The notes under the pieces are model-generated. The model did no database searches and had not been told where the DNA came from. It saw only the letters and a program-made list of their open reading frames with translations. A program made the position numbers and the translations under genes. From positions 1-64,000 of the forward strand of contig SFIE01000013.1 of NCBI GenBank assembly GCA_004555405.1: a DNA stretch of 64,000 nt. The letters run 5' to 3'. Each line of letters starts with the position of its first letter. Positions within the stretch are counted from its first letter, which is position 1. This document shows, one piece after another, positions 59,300 to 64,000 of this stretch. Source of the stretch: Subdoligranulum sp. (GTDB lineage Bacteria; Bacillota; Clostridia; Oscillospirales; Ruminococcaceae).

Positions 59300-59962
59300 A
59301 TGATGTATTGTAACCAGTGCGGTGCGCCGCTGCCCCAGCCCACCGGCCATTGCCCGGCTTGCGGCGCGCCCACACCTTATGCCGCAGCGCCCGTGCAAAG
59401 CAGCGCTGCGCCCGGTGCCGGGCAGGATGCTGCACAAAACGAGCCTGAGAGCGCCTGTGGGCATACTTCGGGTGACGAAGCCCCCTTTACCATGCCGGAC
59501 GAAGAGCCGTGCCCCGGCGGCCCGCGCTACCGCAAAATACCGGTTTCGCACCAAAGCGGCGAAAAGCTTTCTGCCGTGCAGTATATGCTCACCTTTCTGT
59601 TGTTTTCTGTGCCGGTGGTGGGGCTTGTGGCCATGCTGCTTTATGCCTTTTCCGATCAGGGCAATCCCCGGCGCGAGCTGGCACGCGGATTTTTGCTGTT
59701 CCGCCTGATTTTGGCTTCCATTGTGTTTGCGCTGGTGTTTGTGGGCATTTTCCTTTTGTGGAAGCTGTATCCTGTAGAATATTACACGGATTCCCGCACC
59801 TATATGCCGAATCCCTATTCCGGCGACCATTATTACAGCGAGCCGTATGACGATCTTTTGCCGTGGGATGACTGGGAAGATTATTTTGGCGAGGATTTCT
59901 TTGAAAACTTCGGCTCGGCCGACGGGGGCAGCATGCCCGAGCCGCCGCACCACAGTATCTAA
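59300..59962 (+). CDS. Zinc-ribbon membrane protein
   Basis: 220 residues. An N-terminal zinc ribbon (MYCNQCGAPLPQPTGHCPACGAPTPY, four Cys), a Pro/Ala/Gly linker of about 70 residues, two membrane segments (YMLTFLLFSVPVVGLVAMLLYAF; FRLILASIVFALVFVGIFLLWKLY) and an acidic, aromatic tail ending DDWEDYFGEDFFENFG. Function unknown. The stop codon TAA includes the TA and first base at the left border of the MITE, so the original C-terminus may have been longer. Confidence 0.85.
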   Translation: MMYCNQCGAPLPQPTGHCPACGAPTPYAAAPVQSSAAPGAGQDAAQNEPESACGHTSGDEAPFTMPDEEPCPGGPRYRKIPVSHQSGEKLSAVQYMLTFLLFSVPVVGLVAMLLYAFSDQGNPRRELARGFLLFRLILASIVFALVFVGIFLLWKLYPVEYYTDSRTYMPNPYSGDHYYSEPYDDLLPWDDWEDYFGEDFFENFGSADGGSMPEPPHHSI

Positions 59963-60135
59963 GGCAATCCCGCACAATTCCCGCCTGACAGCTTAAGCAC
60001 CGCTCCGGTGGCTGCGGCACGGCATCTGCGTTGCCAAAATGCTCGATAAGACACAAAGTATTATCTGCGCTTTTGGCTTAGCAGCTGCCGCACCTCGCTC
60101 GCCGTATCGGCACTTAGAATTATGCGGTATTGCCC
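59962..60135. mobile_element. MITE-like element, long copy (174 bp)
   Basis: Terminal inverted repeats AGGCAATCCCGCACAATT and (from the other end) GGGCAATACCGCATAATT, bounded by TA at 59960-59961 and 60136-60137. Same family as 39081-39181, opposite orientation, with an extra 75-bp middle. No coding capacity; presumably moved by a transposase elsewhere (TA target fits IS630/Tc1-mariner-like enzymes). Confidence 0.78.
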
Positions 60136-60147
60136 TAAATATCACGC

Positions 60148-60187
60148 AAACAGGGCCTGAACAGCCAAAGCTGTTCAGGCCCTGTTT
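60148..60187. terminator. Bidirectional terminator
   Basis: A perfect 18-bp stem AAACAGGGCCTGAACAGC with its complement and a 4-nt loop. A-rich left and TTT right. It lies between the zinc-ribbon gene/MITE and the end of the leftward MBOAT operon. Confidence 0.88.
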
Positions 60188-60196
60188 GATATCTTA

Positions 60197-61708
60197 TCAG
60201 AATCTGGCATACAGGAATGTTCCGCTGCCGGTGCTCAAAAAAATGCCCAGCATCACCATGCTCCACATGGCCAGCTGATAGCACAGCACCTTGGGCAAAA
60301 GGGGCAGTTTTTGCAGCTGGTCGCGCAGCGAAAGCCCTTTTTCGTGGGCAAGATCGACCATGAATACGAGCAAAACACCGTAAAAGAGCATCAAAAGCCC
60401 CATGCGGTTCACCCCCATGGCCGTAAAAGAGCCAAGGTTCACATCGCTCAGGGCAAAGCCTGTGAGCATTCGATGCCAAAAGGTCAGCGCCGATGCAAAG
60501 CTGTCGGTGTGAAAATCAACAGCCGCAAAAAACATCAAGGCAGTACACCAAACCGCCCCGCAGATGCGTTTGGCGGCAGATTCCCCGCCCGCTGACCGGG
60601 CAGGCTTTGCCAGATTTTTTTCCAGCAGCAAAAACAGGAACCAATAGACCCCCCAGAACAAAAAGTTCAGGGTAGCGCCATGCCAAAGGCCCGTTACCAG
60701 CCACACGGCCAGCATATTTCCTGCCTGCCGCACACGGCCTTTGCGGTTGCCGCCCAGCGGAATGTACACATACTCTTTCAGCCATGCACCAAGCGAAATG
60801 TGCCACCGATTCCAAAACTCGCTGACATTGCGGGAAAAATAGGGCTGGCGAAAGTTTTCCGGCAGCGCAAGGCCCAGCATTTCTCCTGCGCCCAGCATCA
60901 TGTGGCTGTAGCCGCAGAAATCCGTATAAAACTGAATCCCAAAGCAGCACATGGCAAATGCCAGCTGTGCGCCGGTGCAGCGCGCCGGGTCCCGAAAGGC
61001 GTAGTCCGCGATCACAGCGGCGCGGTCCGCCACTGCCAGCTTTACAAAATAGCCCCAGGCCATGCGCTGCGCACCGCGCAGCATGCGCGCTGTGCTGAAG
61101 GCCCCGCTTTGGTCGATCTGCGGCATCAGGCTGCCATAGCGCGTAAACGGCCCCTGCACGATGCTCAAAAAGAAGCTGGCAAAGCAGATCACACGCAGCG
61201 GGTTTTGCTCAGGCGGGATCTTCTGGCGGTAAACATCCACCACATAGCTGATCAGCAGCAGGCTGTAGTAGCTGATGCCCAGGGGCAGCAGCAGATTTTC
61301 GGCTCGCCAGAGATGCAGCCCTGCTGCCCGGTTGAGCGCTGCCGCCAGATCGGCATAATATTTCACCAGAAACAGAATGCCGAGGCTGACAAAGATCGAC
61401 AGTGCCGCCCAGCGCTTTTGCTGTTTTTCATAGCGCTGCTGCGCTGAGCTGCCCGCGGGTGCCGCCTGATGGTTTTCGGCGCGGATACCGTCCGCCGCGA
61501 GTGCCTGCAAACGCCCGATCCGCAGCGCGCTGTACCATGCCGTGAGCGCCGCCGCAGCCATTGCCAGAAGGCCGGTTTTGTCCATGCTGAGGTAAAACCA
61601 GACATTCGCCGCCAGGATCACCCACCAGCGCTTTGCAGGCGGGGCGGCATAATACAGCGCCAGAACCAGCGCAAGCCATATCAAAAATGTTACTGTTGTA
61701 AAACTCAT
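60197..61708 (-). CDS. MBOAT family O-acyltransferase, second
   Basis: 503 residues. Polytopic; FYTDFCGYSHMMLGAGEMLGLALPENF near 257-283, FWNRWHISLGAWLKEYVYIPLGGNRKG near 293-319 and the His motif LVTGLWHGATLNFLFWG near 331-347. Close to AlgI/DltB-type enzymes that acylate an outer-surface polymer. It follows the FkbH-like gene by 6 bp, so the two work together. Confidence 0.94.
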   Translation of the reverse strand: MSFTTVTFLIWLALVLALYYAAPPAKRWWVILAANVWFYLSMDKTGLLAMAAAALTAWYSALRIGRLQALAADGIRAENHQAAPAGSSAQQRYEKQQKRWAALSIFVSLGILFLVKYYADLAAALNRAAGLHLWRAENLLLPLGISYYSLLLISYVVDVYRQKIPPEQNPLRVICFASFFLSIVQGPFTRYGSLMPQIDQSGAFSTARMLRGAQRMAWGYFVKLAVADRAAVIADYAFRDPARCTGAQLAFAMCCFGIQFYTDFCGYSHMMLGAGEMLGLALPENFRQPYFSRNVSEFWNRWHISLGAWLKEYVYIPLGGNRKGRVRQAGNMLAVWLVTGLWHGATLNFLFWGVYWFLFLLLEKNLAKPARSAGGESAAKRICGAVWCTALMFFAAVDFHTDSFASALTFWHRMLTGFALSDVNLGSFTAMGVNRMGLLMLFYGVLLVFMVDLAHEKGLSLRDQLQKLPLLPKVLCYQLAMWSMVMLGIFLSTGSGTFLYARF

Positions 61709-61714
61709 ACTCTA

Positions 61715-63493
61715 TTATCGGGTAATGGTCATGTGGGGGTGCTTGGGCTGATACTCGCTCACTTCACAGCGCCACACGCTGCTGCCATCCTCGGCCAGCG
61801 AAACGCGGGTAAAGCCCATGCGCTCGTAGAAATCACGCACCATGCCGTTTTTGGCGGTGGGGTAATAGTAGCCGATCAAAGCAGTCAGGCCACGGGCTTT
61901 GGCATCGGAAACCAGGCAGTCCAGCATGGCATCCTCCATGCCGCGCTTGAGCACACGGCAGCTCATCAGCCACAGTCGCAGGTGCAGCTCGGTTTGCTGC
62001 TGTTCACCGGCCACCACGCTTACCAGGCCGTTGTCGCCGAATTTATCGGCCAGCTTGCCATACAGGCACAGCCAGCCCGGGTTTTCCTGCATATTCTGGA
62101 TATCGGCTTCCGAGCAGCGGCGGGTGGTGAGATTGAACTGATTGCTCTTGTTGGTCAGCTGAGAAATGCGGGGATAGTAGATGGGCTCAAAGGGCCGCAC
62201 GGTGGCCTGCATTTCCAAGCTGTCAAGATATTCGCCGTAGTCCGCAAAGCTGGCCATCTGCACGGCGCGCTGGGCGTTGGCCTTATACATTTCGTTGCGG
62301 GCAAGATCGTCTTTGGAAAGCGTGGTCACCTCAAAATATCCGCCGTGATCCAGTGTGCGGATATACTGTTCGGCGCGCTCCATCACCGGCACCGAAACGC
62401 CGGGCACATTGGCCTCTACGATCGCGCGCTCGGCGGGGTTATCGTCCACAAACACAAAGCTGTCGGCACCAAGGCTCAGCTCGGCGGCAGTTTCAATCAG
62501 ATTGCGGTCTTTATTTTCCCAGTTGGCCTTGATGGCCACAAAATCCTCGGGCTTCAGCGGGCCGTCGGGGTGTTTCAGGCCCGCCATGGCGTTTTCCATC
62601 TCATTTTTGCTGTTCACGGTCAGCAGCACACCGATCTGCTTGTGGGCTTTCAGATAGTTCTGGAATTCCTCATACACCTGCCCCAGGCTCACCTCGGGGC
62701 CAATGGCAATCCCCTCTACGCCGTCATCGCCCACAACACCGCCCCAAAGCGTGTTGTCCAAATCCAGCGAGAAGGCCTTTTTGTTGCGGCCGTACAGCGA
62801 TTTGATAATATCCGCCAGGCTTTTTGCCAGATACGGAATGGCATCCAGACACAGCGCATATTTGTACATATGCCAGTAAAAACCATCCTGCCACTGGGCA
62901 TAGCCGTAGTCACTGGCCAGATAATCCAGATCGTTTACATAAAAATTCTCGTGGTTTTGCGCATACTCATACAGCTTTTGGTTCAAGCGGCTGATAAAGT
63001 TGGTGCGGCCGCGATAGTCGCTGATATCCTTGTTGCCCAGCAGGCGGTAGTTGGGGCGCTCAAAGTTGTTTTGAATAATGGGGCAGCGGAACTTTTCGCT
63101 CAGCTTTTCCCACATCACCTCAAAATGCTGATACTGGGCCTGCAGCATTTCCTCCACTTCCTGCTTTGTGCTGGCCGTGGTGGGAAACTCGGTGATATTG
63201 CGAAAGCCCGTGTGGATATAGATCACATCGGGGGCAAATGCGTCCAGCTCTTCGCTGCCGAACATGGCATCCTGCCAATACTGGTTATATTCCGACTGAT
63301 AAAACTCGGCTTCGATGCCGTAGTTCAGCAAAAACATTTCCAGCTGGTCCACCACTTCGTTGGTGGTAGAGCCGCCCAGCACGGCAATTTTTTTGTGCAG
63401 GTTGGCCGTGCCCTGTGCGCGCAGCTCGCGCTTGATCGCGCGTTTTTTGCGCAGCAGGTAGCCGGTGTCCAGCGGGTATTCAAAGCATTTCAC
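61715..63493 (-). CDS. FkbH-like HAD-IIIC protein with SGNH-like and GNAT-like parts
   Basis: 592 residues. The N-terminal part KIAVLGGSTTNEVVDQLEMFLLNYGIEAEFYQSEYNQYWQD resembles the SGNH-like front part of FkbH proteins. The HAD-IIIC core AFSLDLDNTLWGGVVGDDGVEGI near 243-265 (D-x-D catalytic pair) is followed by a GNAT-like C-terminus (WLMSCRVLKRGMEDAMLDCL, IGYYYPTAKNGMVRDFYERMGF). FkbH proteins load glyceryl from 1,3-bisphosphoglycerate onto carrier proteins. No carrier gene is visible here. With MBOAT and SGNH neighbours it may prepare a glyceryl or acyl group for a surface glycan. Confidence 0.9.
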   Translation of the reverse strand: MKCFEYPLDTGYLLRKKRAIKRELRAQGTANLHKKIAVLGGSTTNEVVDQLEMFLLNYGIEAEFYQSEYNQYWQDAMFGSEELDAFAPDVIYIHTGFRNITEFPTTASTKQEVEEMLQAQYQHFEVMWEKLSEKFRCPIIQNNFERPNYRLLGNKDISDYRGRTNFISRLNQKLYEYAQNHENFYVNDLDYLASDYGYAQWQDGFYWHMYKYALCLDAIPYLAKSLADIIKSLYGRNKKAFSLDLDNTLWGGVVGDDGVEGIAIGPEVSLGQVYEEFQNYLKAHKQIGVLLTVNSKNEMENAMAGLKHPDGPLKPEDFVAIKANWENKDRNLIETAAELSLGADSFVFVDDNPAERAIVEANVPGVSVPVMERAEQYIRTLDHGGYFEVTTLSKDDLARNEMYKANAQRAVQMASFADYGEYLDSLEMQATVRPFEPIYYPRISQLTNKSNQFNLTTRRCSEADIQNMQENPGWLCLYGKLADKFGDNGLVSVVAGEQQQTELHLRLWLMSCRVLKRGMEDAMLDCLVSDAKARGLTALIGYYYPTAKNGMVRDFYERMGFTRVSLAEDGSSVWRCEVSEYQPKHPHMTITR

Positions 63494-63510
63494 AAAAAGC
63501 TCCTCCTTTT

Positions 63511-64000
63511 TTATCCTGCGGTATGGTCGGGCGTATGCTGCAATTTTTGCGCATACTGCGGCCAGAAAAATTCATTTTTATCAAAATTCGGCTCATGGCT
63601 GGCCTGCATTACACGCAAAAGCTCGGCCGTAAACACCTCGGCTCCCGTGCCGTTCAGATGGTGGGCATCCATGTAGTTTTCATACCCCAGCTCCGAAAGA
63701 TCACGGCTCAGGCAAAAATCCCAGTAATCAAAGCCAAGGCTTTCGCCCAGCGCCGTCATATAATCCACATAGCTCTGGTAATTGGGCAGCTGGCTGGTGT
63801 AGGCATCCGGCAAAGGGGCCGTGAACAGCACCAGCTCAATGCCGTTTTCCCGGCAGAAATCCGCAATTTTGACAATGTATTCCAGCGAGAAATCCGAAAT
63901 GGGCTTTTGCGCATTGATCTGTGCAATGGGGGTAAAATCCGTTTCCGGGCCGGTGGTGGGCAGGCAGTATACAAACCCATCGCCCCGATACGCTTCATCG
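63511..64000 (-). CDS. SGNH-like protein, partial (5' end beyond the window)
   Basis: The frame is open from the right edge to TAA at 63511 (about 162 residues of the C-terminal part). It has IAQINAQKPISDFSLEYIVKIADFCRENGIELVLFTAPLPDAY and the block V-like NYMDAHHLNGTGAEVFTAELL with an Asp-x-x-His (DAHH), as in AlgJ/DltD-type partners of MBOAT enzymes. The catalytic Ser block would lie beyond the edge. First known gene of the SGNH / FkbH-like / MBOAT operon. Confidence 0.75.
   Translation of the reverse strand, partial: DEAYRGDGFVYCLPTTGPETDFTPIAQINAQKPISDFSLEYIVKIADFCRENGIELVLFTAPLPDAYTSQLPNYQSYVDYMTALGESLGFDYWDFCLSRDLSELGYENYMDAHHLNGTGAEVFTAELLRVMQASHEPNFDKNEFFWPQYAQKLQHTPDHTAG

Overview
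The window covers the integrase-proximal 26 kb of a temperate siphovirus-type prophage, followed by about 38 kb of host chromosome. The host is a GC-rich, low-redundancy Firmicute of the gut Oscillospiraceae/Ruminococcaceae type. Faecalibacterium, Gemmiger or Subdoligranulum is my best guess, from protein style and gene content only.

Prophage (1 to about 26,281). The integrase (24,984-26,123) lies next to a 25-bp tRNA 3' end (26,257-26,281), which I read as the right attachment site. The tRNA's own terminator now stands just outside it. A CI-type repressor (+) and a Cro-type gene (-) flank an operator region with GTGAAT/ATTCAC palindromes and a near-consensus leftward promoter. The early operon then runs leftward: small regulators, DUF2800, DUF2815, a family A DNA polymerase, a 430-bp non-coding tract with half-helical-turn periodicity, a glycine-loop protein, Lar-type zinc protein, secreted lytic transglycosylase, VapE-like primase/helicase, VRR-NUC nuclease and SNF2 helicase. 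An accessory block follows: DUF4417 protein, ADP-ribosyltransferase, Lys-tailed peptide, macrodomain, second ADP-ribosyltransferase, second Lys-tailed peptide. Tandem intrinsic terminators separate it from the late genes (ParB-methyltransferase, terminase subunits, portal, minor capsid). The minor capsid protein is followed, after one in-frame amber codon, by a DUF6883-type toxin domain and a DUF4926-type immunity gene. A convergent operon (250-2,333) carries an amidoligase and a gamma-glutamylcyclotransferase linked through an 11-G tract. Capsid, tail and lysis genes must lie left of the window. A TTGAC/GTCAA heptamer module, including a 33-bp exact copy, sits both at the left edge and at 14.5-14.7 kb.

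Host part (26.3-64 kb). First comes a leftward two-component operon with a lipoprotein and a membrane protein, then a rightward MoxR ATPase/VWA pair. A large leftward operon (50.8 to 34.0 kb) encodes CMP-legionaminate-type nonulosonate synthesis (legB, legC, ptmE, legI, legG, two Gfo/Idh oxidoreductases, legF) interleaved with polytopic membrane proteins, two of them in a duplicated two-gene module. legB carries an internal deletion with frameshift. Divergent from it is a rightward surface-polysaccharide operon (MBOAT, SGNH, glycosyltransferase-like, acyltransferase, flippase, then HflX). Last come an Lrp/AsnC regulator, a zinc-ribbon membrane protein and a leftward SGNH / FkbH-like / MBOAT modification operon cut by the right edge. 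Two related MITE-like elements lie at 39.1 and 60.0 kb.

The best candidates for undescribed biology are the phage ADP-ribosylation block with its shared MGRGRL N-terminal tag, the phased repeat tract beside the polymerase, the capsid-linked toxin/immunity pair, and the amidoligase/cyclotransferase operon with its possible phase switch.
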